Positions 12,787-24,247 of a DNA stretch of 64,000 nt are shown in pieces (positions within the stretch are counted from its first letter, which is position 1; the number at the start of each line of letters is the position of its first letter). Below the pieces are notes generated by a model, which had not been told where the DNA came from, did no database searches, and saw nothing but the letters and a program-made list of their open reading frames with translations. The stretch is from Drechslerella dactyloides (Eukaryota; Ascomycota; Orbiliomycetes; Orbiliales; Orbiliaceae): the NCBI GenBank assembly GCA_020064725.1, contig JAGTWJ010000019.1, forward strand, positions 2,480,001-2,544,000. Direction: 5' to 3'. The position numbers were made by a program, and so were the translations under genes.

Positions 12787-14106
12787 ATGAGGCCCTCTGT
12801 TCGCGTTCGTCGATGCCCTGCCCACGGCTACACATTTTCGTCATTTGAGCAGGCCGCTGTGCACTTCATCGAAAACATACCTTGCCGGGGGTTTTGGTGT
12901 TGGAGGTGCGACAGATCATTTACATCACGCTCAGGCCGTGATCAGCACCTTGCCAATAGCCGTATACATTGGGTCTGCGGCTATGAGGACTGCGAGATTG
13001 ACTCAGCCGGTCCCTTGGAGCACATAAAGCACTGGCAAGCGACGAAACATGGCTGAAATTGCGGCGGCTGTAAGCAGTGGTTTCGCAGCGACCTATTCTC
13101 TTCGCATCTGGCCTACGTTAATGGATGCGAGATTTGCGGTCGCCATTTTGGCAGTCAAAACGAACTTGAGATGGTGAGTCATGAGAGAGAAAACCACTTC
13201 GTGATATCCACTAGGTCGTATCAAGCTGATGTTTGTGGGAAGCACCTCATAACGCATAAACCCGCAATCCACGAGTGCTACGGCAAGGGATGCGACAGAA
13301 TGTTCCCCACCATATCCGGCATGTTTATTCATCTGGAGTCCGGAACATGTCCTTCTAAGATCACGCTAAAGGATGTCAATGCCGTCGTGGCCATGTATAC
13401 CCATCACAATTCAATTATTCATTCCGATTACAACAAATCTTTGGCTGCGATGCTCAACAGAGAAGACCCTCCGGACGGCTTTCCTTTTCATTGTCCGGGG
13501 TTCACGCCTGGGAGCCTTTGCGGTAAACGATTCGAACTGTTCAGCGGCCTGCTTCAGCATTGCGAGAGCCGAGCTTGCAATCACACCTTTGGCCAGGATG
13601 ATGGTGGTCTTCTATCGTTCCTACACAAGGTTCTTTACTCTGAAAGTGCTCTATTCAAACTCGGACGCCTGAAAGCCAATGTTTACAGCAGAATCGAGCT
13701 AGTGTTTCCAGAGGTGCTTCGCGATGGCGAGCAAGAGCATCTGGAAGCACTCTTGATCCTTCTGCAAATGCTGTTTCGCAAGCTCTTAGACATCATCGAG
13801 AACGTGCAGAGCCGCTTGAAAGCAGCAATATCGAAGCATATTAATTACCAAATACTGGGGTTGAGTCTGGGCCATCCATCCAACCTTGACGCAATTACAG
13901 GGCGAAGAGGCGATCTTTCTGCTCTGGCTGGAGAATATGCGTCGATCACAGGCAATGAGGGTCGGATTGCGGGACCAGAGCGGATGAATACATCGGAAGT
14001 CTTTGTCTGGAACATAGACACGGGAGAATGTCAGCTACTGCATTTGTTTCTCGAGGAGACCACGGCTGTCTTTGAAATATTGAGTTTGGAGACTCAACCG
14101 CAGTAA
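12787..14106 (+). pseudogene. C2H2 zinc-finger protein gene interrupted by one in-frame TGA
   Basis: Two open stretches in the same frame, 12787-13053 and 13057-14106, are separated only by TGA at 13054-13056. Zinc-finger spacing runs straight across the stop: upstream are CWRCDRSFTSRSGRDQH and CGYEDCE...H; downstream are CGGCKQWFRSDLFSSH, CEICGRHFGS and CYGKGCDRMFPTISGMFIH. The last matches the motif order of a multi-finger C2H2 family common in Pezizomycotina. Read through, the product would be about 439 residues: fingers in the first 190, then a finger-like Cys/His segment near 235-265, then a mostly helical region. I looked for an intron removing the TGA. The nearest acceptor (TAAGCAG, ending at 13077) has no convincing donor in the matching phase, and an intron would delete paired Cys residues. 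A C-to-T change in CGA, or a TGG-to-TGA change, would explain the stop. The gene is alone in an AT-richer island. It may be a recent pseudogene, a read-through gene, or contain a sequence error. Confidence 0.62.
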
Positions 14107-14823
14107 ATTTGCCTTCGTCGGATACAATGAGATTGTTGGAACCTACGATTGACTGATATTTTACGCTCTATTCAAGGTTTACTAAAGCAAGCTATATGCT
14201 TTAGCGGGAGGTCGATATGTGCATCACAATGTTTTTACTCTGGATTGAGGATTCAGGCAGTCGTCTAGTCGCGGGTTCGGCACCTATCAGTTACGGCTGA
14301 TATGTATCTAATGGGGCGTTTGAATCAGGTGCGATTGTATTCATGATTTTCCTTTGGATGCCGCAATTCATTATGGTCGTTGCTTAGGCCATTGCAACAT
14401 GAACGTTGTTTCTGGTGGGTGGTTATTCGGATCGAGGGTAGTAGATAGTATATCTGCAGTATAGGGCGTGGCGGGTTAACTAGGTCTGCAGGCATAATAA
14501 CAGACTTGTATATATCTTTGTGTGAAAGATCCAGAGCTGGTTAGCCACCGCTGACCCGAAGAAAGAACTCGATCAATTGATCAATTATTGAATTAGTTGT
14601 AACGTATTAGTCTCGGTGCCAGACGCCGGTTGCTTACGAGAATGCGGCCGGCTTGCTTTTGTTCTAACAGTAACATATATAATGTGACTGTAGAGTCTCG
14701 GGGCCTCGAGACTAGTGACTGTAGATGTTGCCGCGTTGCGTTGCATTTGCCGTCGATATAAATATCAAACTCGTCGACGCACCGTCCCAACGTCATCCCA
14801 TCACCACCTCATCGCACCAATCC
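14107..14823. other. Intergenic, promoter side of the NIF3-domain gene
   Basis: About 700 bases, AT-richer on the left and GC-rich as the next gene begins. The frame of that gene is open back to an ATG at 14725, so its start could lie in this interval. No other gene seen. Confidence 0.5.
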
Positions 14824-16260
14824 ATGCGCGCAACTCCCGCCCTCCGCGAGCGAATAACGCCCCACCGCCGCCAATGGGCCGGCCTCGGTGACCGTCTCCA
14901 GCGCTCCTTCACCGCCGCCAAACCAACGACAACCCTCACCGAACACCCCGCCGCCCCGCTCGGGCAGACGACGCCCAGCTTCCGCCGCTTCAAACCAACA
15001 TCGCACTTTAGCATCTTCAAGCTCAACGAGCTGCAGCGCACGGTCGACAATGCGGCCGCGTACAAGCTTGTCTTCTTCGCACCCGTGAGCGCGTTGCGGG
15101 CTGTCAAGGACGCCGTATTCGCGACGGGTGCGGGCACGATGCATCGGGGTCTGTACTCGCGGTGCTGCTTTCAGACGATGGGCACGAGTCAGTTCCGGCC
15201 GGAGATCGGTGCCATGGCGTCGTCGGCGCGGAATTTGGGCCGCGTGGAGGTTGTGGAGGAGGTCAAGGTTGAGATTGTGTGTCATGGGAAAGCGCAGGCG
15301 CGGGACGCCGTCCGAGCGCTGCTGCAGTGCGTCACATTTACCCTCTCCAACCAACTACCCGTATAAATTATATGTGTATCTATATGGAGATCGATGTAGT
15401 ATGTACTGATGTGAATGGTTAGTGAACACCCGCACGACGCGCCGATATACGAGGTCATCAAGCTCGAGTACGGCTTCCTCCCGTCGCAGGTTTCGCTCGA
15501 CCGCACTATGAAGAAGACGGAGCCGATACCCCGGATGGTGGGCGGTGAGCGGACGGCGCCGCCGTCGGAGACACTGGCGACGCGGGTGCAGCATCGGATC
15601 AGCGACCAGTTTTACCATGCGCGGGCGTCGAAGGGGCGGGTGTCCTATCGGCTGACCATGTCCCCGCCGCGCGAGACACCCTCCGAGGAAGCAGAGCAGA
15701 ATATTCCGCAGACGCAGGGGACGACTGCTGCAGAGACAGCAGGAGAGAGCACCGGTGGACACGGCTCTAGCTGGCTGGAGAGGGCAAAGCAGGCGTCCTC
15801 CCAGGTCCGAGGAATGCACACGAAGAGCAACCCTCCAATGGACCAGGTTACCCCGCCTCGACAATTGGACACGCCAGGGCAGCGCGAGTTCAACGAGGGT
15901 CTCGACGACCTCATGACACGGATGGACACCTCTGTGGTCCTCGGCGGGCAGAGAGCTATGGAAGAACCGGTCGCTGCGACTCCACAACCTCCGGCTGCGC
16001 CGACGATGACCAATTTCGATCCCTCGACAGCCGACGAACAAGCCGCGCCACCACCGATATTTCTGAGAGGGCCCATCATCGAACCGGCGGAAGAGTTCTA
16101 CGCAAGACTCACGGCCGCCCATCCCGTCCGGTCCGAGCCGAAAACGATGCGAGAGCTGCTCGAGAAGCTCATCGCGCGGCTTGAACTGGCGAAGCCGGCA
16201 ACCGACGCACCGCCCGCGAAGAAGCAGAGACACTATTACAAACGCAAGCGGGCGAATTGA
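14824..16260 (+). CDS. NIF3/YqfO CutA-like domain protein with long C-terminal extension
   Basis: Two exons, 14824-15326 and 15423-16260; the 96-nt intron has donor GTGCGT, branch CTGAT and acceptor TTAG. The product is 446 residues. Residues about 80-188 form one domain: YKLVFFAPVSALRAVKDAVF, a Gly/Ala loop, YSRCCFQTMGTSQFRP, EVVEEVKVEIVC, and after the intron EHPHDAPIYEVIKLE. This is the pattern of the PII/CutA-like domain in bacterial YqfO/NIF3 proteins and of short stand-alone fungal NIF3-like proteins. Known family members are metal-binding with unclear biochemical roles, so I assign no reaction. Unlike the usual stand-alone form of about 110-130 residues, this model adds about 80 N-terminal residues rich in Arg, Thr and Pro. 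It also adds a 260-residue low-complexity tail ending in a helix (TMRELLEKLIARLELAKP) and a basic cluster (KKQRHYYKRKR). The frame is open to an ATG at 14725, so the start is uncertain. Its 3' end converges on the carrier gene 176 bp away. Confidence 0.75.
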
Positions 16261-16436
16261 CACATCTCCCCCCATACTCAACCAACCCAACAACTCGCCG
16301 CGGATGCATTTGATATCTAGCTATCACCGGCCCCTCCTGAAAGATCTAGCAGCGGGTGCAGTTTATAGTACAGTGTATATTACCGAGACGGAATCTCTTT
16401 CCAAAATACAACAAGCTACCAACCACACTTCCATCT

Positions 16437-17787
16437 TCAGTCCCCCTCGATCCGCTGCAGCCCGCGCATGACACTCTCAAACGCCACCAGCGCGGCCGCA
16501 TTTGCGGGGAACGCCCGTAGAAAACACGGCAGAAAACCCCGCCAGTACCCCCTCGCCCCGTGTTCACGATATATCGACCGCGCCGCGCGCCACCAATTCG
16601 CATATCGCCGCTTATCGACCCCCAGTTCGTCCGTCATGATCCGCTGCTTGACGACGTCACTCGGGTAGCTCGTGAGCCAGAACACCTGCGCGCTGAGCCC
16701 GCCGGCCCAGAAATTGACGGCCGGCGCGGATAAATCCGTATGCGACTTCAGGTACCGTGTGATGAGGTCGTAGGAGGACCACCAGAAGAAGAAGAAGGTG
16801 CGGAAGAGGAGTGTTGCGCGCAGGCCGTGGAAGATCGAGAGGATGCCGTGGGCGCGGCTGATCTTTAGGATGCAGTCTATTGGGCCTGTGTATCGTGGTT
16901 TCGAGGAGGCGGACGGGTGGCGGCCGTGGTACTGTACTTGCAGGCGGGCCTTGACGTGCTCGATTGGTGCGGCTATAAAGGAGACTGTCTGTGGTTTCCC
17001 GTCGTTAGATTGGGTAATATATCGGGAAAGAAGTTGTTGGGATTACCCATCCGGCAAACATGCCGGCGATGCCGTGGCCGGCGGCGCTGAGTCGCGGAAC
17101 GGGGTCGTTGAGGGAGCGGCCGCCGGGTTCGGTGAGGTGTGGGGATGCGCGCAGGAAGGGGCTGTCGATGTCGAGGAGCAGCTGGCGGTAATTCGACAGC
17201 GAACCGAGCATGCTGTCAATACCTGTCAGCATGCGTGTATATATGTATTTATATATCAATTGTAATATAGACGGCGTACAGGGAGTCCATGAACATCCAG
17301 CCGACCAGCGGTGGGGTTGCGCCTGTTGTCATTATAGTGTGAGTTTATGAGCTTGTATGGTTATAATGAGCTGTGATTGACCTTTGTAGAAGCCGCGGAT
17401 GCCTTCGTTTCTTATTGTTTTGAGCACGCAGTCGAGCGGGCCGGAGAACTGGGTTGGCGGGGAGGTTTGCAGGCGGACTTTGATCGTGTCGAAGCTGCGT
17501 ATACTGTCAGATATGCTTCATTGTGTTTCGAATGGGTATATGTCATACGGATGGCCCACTGTCGTAGACGTATAATTGTAAGTGAACTTATAATTTATGT
17601 CGCAAAAGAAGGTGGCGTACCTGTCAACTTGGCTGTAAACCCATGACGTTGTTAGCACCAGTCTAGAAAATGGGGAGGAAGATCTCTGGAAGTGTGAATG
17701 ATCGAAGATATGCCTACAGATGCCCGAGAAGACGCCGGCGACGAAGCCGCGATAGGCCGCATGGTCCTTGCCCGTGCGGTCCGACAT
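16437..17787 (-). CDS. Mitochondrial carrier family (SLC25) transporter with two microexons
   Basis: Seven exons: 17718-17787, 17621-17632 (12 nt), 17549-17558 (10 nt), 17382-17494, 17280-17322, 17047-17212, 16437-16988. They sum to 966 nt, 321 residues. All three carrier repeats carry the signature: HPFDTIKVRLQ (P31-x-D33-x-x-K36), APIEHVKARLQ and YPSDVVKQRIM. Such proteins exchange metabolites across the inner mitochondrial membrane with six transmembrane helices. The segment GWMFMDSLMLGSLSNYR after the first repeat resembles a fungal carrier subgroup whose substrate I cannot name. The two microexons encode SKLT and VGHP, supplying the Pro of the first signature; without them the motif is lost. 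Branch sites are CTAAC (introns 1 and 6) and CTGAC (introns 3 and 5). The donor of the fourth intron, GTCAAT, is unusual. The start is the ATG giving MSDRTGKDHAAYRGFVAGVFSG, a typical short N-terminus before helix 1. It shares a 700-bp divergent promoter region with REX3. Confidence 0.9.
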
Positions 17788-18487
17788 GCCGTCGAGATGG
17801 CGAGTTACAATTACGTAGTGGCTCGCGCGCCAACCGCTGCTGCGTGTGTATCAGCGCCGATGCGAATTCATGAATCCATGTGTGGTATTTCGGTCGAGAG
17901 GTACGGGAGGACGGCAGCTAGTATAGTATAGCCTGGTATATAGGGTATAGTGTATATATACTACGATGCGAAAGGTGTATATTCGATGGAGCAGCTGGTC
18001 TGGGAGTTTGCGCGAACAAAAGCGGATGCGAAGGGACCGACGTCGGGCGCCGCTAGCCAATGGCCAAGGATATTTCTGCGGGCGGTCGACGGCGGCAGGG
18101 TTCCAGCCTGGCGAAAGGTTAACTTGCTGGATGCAGCTAGCGGCGGGGAGGAAGCACACGATACCCAATCCGAAATTTCTGAACTTCGACAGACAATATC
18201 TCGATACGTATCGCAGCGCTGTTGCTTTGTTCTATTTTATATCATTCGCTGCTGACATAATATCGTGACCGCTGGTCGTCAAAGCTGCGTTGGCTGTTGG
18301 CGTTGAAATACTCGTTCGTTCATTACGCGCCGCTGCCGCCAACCTCATCTCGTCTCCTCCCCACAACTTCATCTCCCTTCCTCCTTCCATCGTCCTCGAG
18401 ATGATCATTAGATTCGCGTCCCTGCGACTGTCGTCACGTCCACCGCACTCCCGCTACCCGCCCGCCAGTTGACTAGCCGATCCAGCC
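17788..18487. promoter_or_regulatory. Divergent promoter region between carrier and REX3
   Basis: Seven hundred bases between two divergently transcribed starts. It contains TATATA-rich sequence around 17930-17962 and a CT-rich stretch (18330-18450) directly before the REX3 ATG. No gene is seen in it. Confidence 0.5.
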
Positions 18488-20588
18488 ATGTTCCGCCCCT
18501 CGGGCCTGTTCAAGGCCGTCGCATGCCCCAGGATCGCGACCTGCAGCCTGACCAACTGCCTCTTCTCGCACGCGGCCGAGGCGCCGTCTCCCGCCGCTTT
18601 CCCGCGTACGTTGCCATCTTCCCACATTGTCTTCGATACACCCTGACCAATGCTGACCGCGAGCATACGATACAGCCAGCGTTCCCGTCAAAGACAGCTC
18701 GAAGGAGCGCAGCGTCACGCCGCCGCCGCCCAAACGACGGCGGATCGACGACAGCACCAGCAGCGCCGCTCCAGCCAAACCGCCCATCAAGTCCATCCTC
18801 AAAAAGCCGTCGAATGGCCCGCCCGACGAACGCGAACCCCCATCGTCAAACCCCACGGACTCCTCCTTCGACTCGGACCAAGGCCAGTACGTCAAGCTCG
18901 AGACCACCGACCACCGCACCGGTCTCAAGACACACACTCGCATCGAGAAGGCCGGCCTGGGTAGGATTCTCGCACGGCCTAATGCCACCACCCCCAGCCC
19001 CGCATCGACCTCGACGTCCCTCCCTTCTCGAGGCGTAAGGGCAGTCCACACCACCACCGACAAAAAGACCACCACTCTCGCTCCCAAGCGCGACGCCACC
19101 ACAGCCGCCCTCATGACGTGGGGCAACACCCCCACCAAGCCCGTGGCGCCGGAGCCGCTGCCCGAATCGCTCCTGCCGCGCTCCGTACCCCGACCACCTG
19201 TCCTCTGGGAGGACCGGTTAAAGATGCTCAAGGCGCTGCACCAGCAGTACGTGCGGCTAGACCCGGGGTCCCAGGCGAACCCAACCGCGCAGCAACGCCT
19301 AATCAAACTCGTTTGCGATGAGGAGGAAGCCGTCGCTCTCAAGGAGTCAAAGCAGGCATACCCTGTCGTCATCCGGCTCCGGCTGCTGGCGCTCACGAAA
19401 ATGAAGCCCGACGACTATGCCAAAGAGATAGAGGCGAAACGACAGGCCGAGGCCGCCGAGGCCAGCAAGGATGCCGACGGTATCGAAACGGGCCTAACGC
19501 CCGAAGACGAGGCCCGGGCGATAGCGGGATATGTGCACTCCTTCTCGATGCTCAAGCTCTACGACTACGTTGTCCTCCCGCCGTCAGACGCGGAGGTTCG
19601 AAAAGCGAAGGACGGGGTCGTGACAGCGTCCGGCGAGGAGGAATGCGAACGGTGCAAGTCACGCTTCCAGGTTCTACCGCAGAAGCACGCTGAAACGGGC
19701 CTCTGGACGACGAACGGAAAATGCGTGCACCACCACGGCAAGGCGTGGGCGGTGGAGCGAGGCGGGCCCCGCGTATGGCAATGCTGCCAGCAGGTCGTCG
19801 GCGAGACGCTAGGCTGCATCGATCTGCCCACGCACGTCTACAACGTCAAGAACCCGCCACGACTCGCGGTCCTCTGGCAGTTCGTCGACACCCCCGCGGC
19901 CACGACGACAACTACAACCGAGACCATCGAAAAGGCCGTCTGCCTAGACTGCGAGATGGCGTACACAACCGAGGGGTTCGAAATCATCCGGCTGACGGCC
20001 ACCCGCTTCCCGACCTACGAGACCATCATCGACGTCCTCGTACAACCGTTCGGCGAGGTGCTCGACCTGAACACCCGCTTCTCCGGCGTGACGCCAGAGC
20101 AATGGGACGCCGCGCCGTTCTACAAGGTCGGTGCTCAAACCGCCTCCCCTGCCGAAAAGCCAACCGACAAGCCGACCGACCTCCAAAAGGTCCTAAACCC
20201 AATGTACGCGCGCGACCTCCTCTTCGAGTACATTGACGCGTCCACCATCCTCATCGGCCACTCGCTCGAGAACGACCTCAAGTGCATGCGCATAATCCAC
20301 CCGCGCGTCGTCGACACAGCGATCCTCTACCCGCGCCGCAACATGCCGGCACGGTACAGCCTGAAATGGCTCGTGAAAAACCACCTCGGTCGGTACATAC
20401 AAGCAACGGATACCGGCAAGGGCCACGACAGCAAGGAGGACGCGAACGAGGCCGGCAACCTGGTGCGCAAAAAGTTGATGAGTGATGTGCGCAGCGGCAA
20501 GGTTGGCATGGACGGCATCTGGGCGGTGGCGGAGGCGCTAGACACGCCGCTCAAGACGGAGAATCAGGCGCCCCCGCCGGCGGCGTAA
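18488..20588 (+). CDS. REX3: RNA exonuclease 3 (REX3 family, DEDDh)
   Basis: Exons 18488-18605 and 18676-20588; the 70-nt intron has donor GTACGT, branch GCTGAC and acceptor ACAG. The product is 676 residues. The N-terminus (MFRPSGLFKAVACPRIATCSLTNCLFSH) has the C-x-C-H zinc-knuckle-like start typical of fungal Rex3/Rexo1 proteins. Residues 45-190 are a Pro/Ser/Thr-rich linker. The exonuclease domain shows all DEDDh blocks: CLDCEMAYT (D464, E466), LIGHSLENDLK, VVDTAILYPRR and HDSKEDA (H623, D628). Rex3 is a 3'-5' exonuclease that in yeast trims RNase MRP RNA and other small RNAs redundantly with Rex1 and Rex2. A Cys-rich segment (CERCKSRF ... CVHHHGKAW ... WQCCQQ) between linker and nuclease domain is a second likely zinc site, usual in this family. 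It shares its upstream region with the mitochondrial carrier and converges on the coiled-coil gene downstream. Confidence 0.93.
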
Positions 20589-21283
20589 CGAGCGAGCGAG
20601 CTGGAAATTTTTATCTACCTACATAATCCTCTAGACCGCTTACCGAAAGCACGATTGTACTGCGTGCGGGGAGGGCTTTCTTTCTCCCTTCCGTCTTTCT
20701 CCCTGTGCCGTATGGCCATGTGGGAAGCTTTTGGAGCCGTGGAATCTTTGGTTTTTCTTAGATTACGTGGATATATCATCCGTTGGTCAGGTACCTAGCT
20801 TAGCACGCCTGCCAATCACACCCTGCACGCAAATCACACACTACCACATTACATCTTCACGGTATATACTAGCATACGATCATATCGCATTGTTACGCCG
20901 TAGGTGGTAACCCAATGGAGCTTGGTGTTGGATGGTATCATGTGTATTTTCGAGACTAGAGATACAGGCTTGCTTTTCCACGAGTGTTCAGGAGTATCGA
21001 GGACCTCGATAATAAAGACTGAAGAGATAAGAAATATACCCGGCCATGGTACCTTAACATCCAAGAAGAAACTAAATGCACGCATGCGTGTGTCCAATAT
21101 GAGTGTGAAAATAAACTGCGTAACTTGCCACATGGATATCCGCCAAACAGAAAAAAGACGTTGAACCCACGAAAACGAGATGCATGCCACGATAATATAC
21201 CTCCAAAATACAAACAACAACAAACTTCGTAATATACGACAATTACTCAGTCACTTACAGTCGATAGCAGAAGTACAATCGTA
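20589..21283. other. Intergenic between converging genes
   Basis: Carries the 3' untranslated regions of REX3 (left) and the coiled-coil gene (right). AT-richer than the flanking coding sequence. No gene seen. Confidence 0.6.
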
Positions 21284-22980
21284 TCAATCGTTATCCAGCA
21301 GACACAGCACCTTTGCCCGGTAAATGACAGTCCGTACACCATAATCCTCGCCCTTCTCATTGCCCCACTTGATCACAGCGGGGAACGCACACGCGCCAAC
21401 CATCTTGCCGCGCAGCTCCTCGTCCGCGTCGTCCTCCAGCCCGCTCGCGTCCTCCATCCACTCCGGATCGAAGATGTGGCCGACGGGGCTGACGACATCG
21501 ATCCGCGCCCGCTGGCCCTTGAAGTGGTGCGAGATGCGCACGGCGTTCGCCAGCAGCGGTATCAGCGCGCGGGAGGCCATGTCGCCGGGTCGCTGTTTGT
21601 TGCCGGGGATCAGGCTGAAGACAACGGATTCGACTTCCGAGCAGCAGTCCACGATTGCGGATTCGCCGTTTTCCTTGACAGGGTCGGTGTTTGTTAGCAG
21701 GGCGATGCCGAGCGCCCGCCAGCGGTTGATCATGCCGTAGTTTGCTATACATAACGTTAGCGGCTGTGTCTCCGTCTACATTTGTTATATATAGTGGAGG
21801 GTGGTATGGGTGGTGGGTAAGCACCTAATCCGCCGGTGGTCGACCGGGTCATCATTTGTTCCAGCTCGCGCATCGCCAGCTCGTTCTCGACCGTCAAGCC
21901 GACGCAATACCGGTCGAATATTCGACGGAGCACGATGTCCTGCACGACGGCCTGCATGACCGTCATCCGGCTGTTGCTCATCGTCAGCCGCGCGAAATCG
22001 GGGACGGCGTGCCGGATGCGCGCCTGCACGCCGACGTCGTCGATGGCATCGGGCATCTGCGAGGCTGCCTTGCAGTGCTTCCAGACCCAGTTGCGCAGGG
22101 AGGTGGCAAACTTGGTCAGCTCCTCGCGGAACCACTTGTCGTCGACGACGCCTTGCTCGGCCTTGGCGACGGAGAGGTAGGCTGTCACGTCGTCGAGGTC
22201 GTCCTTGAGCGTTTTCACTTCCTTCTCGCGCTTCTCGGCTTCATCTTTGAGCTTGCCCTCGGCGGCTTTGAGCTCTTCCTTGAGCTTTGCCATCTCGGCT
22301 TGGTTGGCCGCCATCATCTCTTGCATTTGCGCGTGCAGGGAGAAGATTTCGCCGTTTTTCAGGTCGATTGCCGCGGTGGCGTCGCGGAGCTGGTCGGACA
22401 GCGCGCCGTCCCAGCCTGGGCGGGAGAGTTCGTTGCCGGCCTGTCTCGTTCGTCATTGTCAGTATGCACGGTGTATCGAGTGGATCTTGCGGAGGTAGAA
22501 GTTCGTACCGCTAGATCTGCAACCTGGGCGTGCAGCGAGACATTTTCCTGCCGTAGTCGCGCGTTTTCCTGCATGAGGCCGTCGATATATGCTCGGTTCG
22601 GCTGCGGCGGTGGGAAGCCGCCACCTGGTGGCCCGCCTGGAGGTCCGCCGTAGGGGTATCCTGCCGGCGGGTGGCCCTGCGGCATGACATGCGTGAGCTC
22701 GCTGGGCTCTGGGCTGCCGCTTTCCGGCGTGTGGTCCTCGCCGGAGTCCATGTCGTGGTACGCGCCGGGGGGTTCGGTGGGGGCGTATGCAGCGTGAGGG
22801 TGGTGGTGGCCGGGGGGTGGTCCACCGCCGCGGGTGCGTCGGAAGGGCGGCGGCGCCATTGGGTGGCCTTGAACATATCACGATTCGCGTCAGCTGTGTG
22901 CTTTGGAGCGTTTACATCGCGTGTAGGATGGTGTGTAGCATACCTGCCGGCGGGGGCGGGTAATCGTAACCGGGCGCCAT
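21284..22980 (-). CDS. Pro/Gly-rich coiled-coil protein of unknown function
   Basis: Four exons, 22944-22980, 22509-22867, 21825-22440 and 21284-21744, sum to 1473 nt and 490 residues. Branch sites CTGAC, CTGAC and CTAAC precede the three acceptors. Residues 1-95 are disordered and rich in Pro, Gly and His (PPPPAGHPMAPPP; repeated GGPPGG). Residues about 105-215 form a long amphipathic coiled coil in two blocks (MQENARLRQENVSLHAQV and MAKLKEELKAAEGKLKDEAE). The C-terminal half is a compact, conserved-looking domain: FREELTKFATSLRNWVWKH, ILRRIFDRYCVGL-like helices and, after the last intron, ANYGMINRWRALGIALL. The order (disordered, coiled coil, folded) suggests a scaffold or adaptor, but I do not recognise the domain. 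The first exon encodes only 12 residues; its start is supported by the in-phase join and the lack of a better ATG downstream of the intron. Confidence 0.8.
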
Positions 22981-24247
22981 GATCTGCTGTGGCGGGGGCG
23001 CGCGGCCGCCGCCCCGTCCCATGGCCATCGGATGGTTGCCTCGCGCCCGCATTACTGTCGAGGCACGCTGTTGCGGGTGTGCCATCGGGGTAGATGCCGA
23101 TTGTGTGTGCTGGACGGTGCTCCGGAGGGCTGGTGGGATGTTGTCGTGTGCGGGGGGGCCGGAGAGGCCGGCCAGCTGGCTGCTGTTGCGTCCGGTTTTA
23201 TGCTCAGCTCAGGTGGTTGTGGTCCGTGGACGGATCATATGCTCGATAGCTGTACGAATCTGGCCGTGCGAGCTCCGACGTCCGGTCCGCGAGAAAGGCG
23301 AGCACGAAAGCAGCGAGAGGCGTCCGGAGGAGGGTGAAGGGAGGATGATGGCGAGAGGATGGAATGCGGGCCGGTGTCCGTGGGATTTCAATCGGCGGCA
23401 ATGCAATAAATGCGGTCGTCACACACGTACGAGCTGGCTGGCTGGCTGGGCGGGACAACAGCAGGCGAAACGTTAACGTGAGCTGGATCGTTCTTCCACG
23501 TCGGTCGTAGGCCGGGGCTCTCGAAAGCCGGGATGGGAGGGACAGCTGGGCAAACGGACAGCGGGTCAATGGAGTCGAGTCGAGTCAGTCAAAGTATTAA
23601 ATCTGGCGGGGAGTCAGTCAAGAATGCAGATGGCAAAGATGGCGCATCCGCCGGGAAACAGCGATAAATTGCCCTTTTGTAGCCGCCAACAACCAACCGC
23701 TATCAGCCATCCGAATCCTCGTGAACGATGAAAATTTTTTAGACGGAACAGCTCATTTCAAGACGAGATGCATCAGGGCCCGGCCGCAGAGGGGACGGCT
23801 GCATGGAAGCTTCCTGAACCGAGCAAGCTGCCCACCTCCACCGCCGCCTGCTATCGTCTGCTATCGTCCCGGATCCCAAGCTCTGACGACGATGGATGAT
23901 GCGGCTGCCATGCAGCTCGATGCAGCCAGCTGGCCGCAGCCAATGGGCGGCCGCGAGAGGGCGCAGCTCCCGGCATTCTCGTGAAGTCAGGCCGGGCGAC
24001 ATGCGCTTTTTGCATGCACGACTTTGTTGTCAGAGCGGGGCTGCCACCCAAGCAACAAATGTGTTGCCGTGTCGTCGCGGCGCCCGTTTGTCGTGTCAAA
24101 CTTTCCTCTTTTATTGCTCAAAATGCAACAATTCAAACTCATCCACCATTTACTCAAAACATATTGAGCGCCAGATAGGGATTTGTTAATGGATTCACCG
24201 ATCAAGACAATAATTACACAAGAAGATATGATGACCGAATGTACATG
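22981..24247. other. Intergenic, no gene seen
   Basis: GC-rich upstream region of the coiled-coil gene, then AT-richer 3' flank of the secreted-protein gene. Frames within it are shadows of low-complexity GC-rich sequence. Confidence 0.55.

Noticed and set aside
12962..13077. Intron removing the TGA in the zinc-finger gene (GTATAC donor, TAAGCAG acceptor)
   Set aside because: The donor and acceptor phases do not match, and the splice would delete paired Cys/His residues of two fingers.
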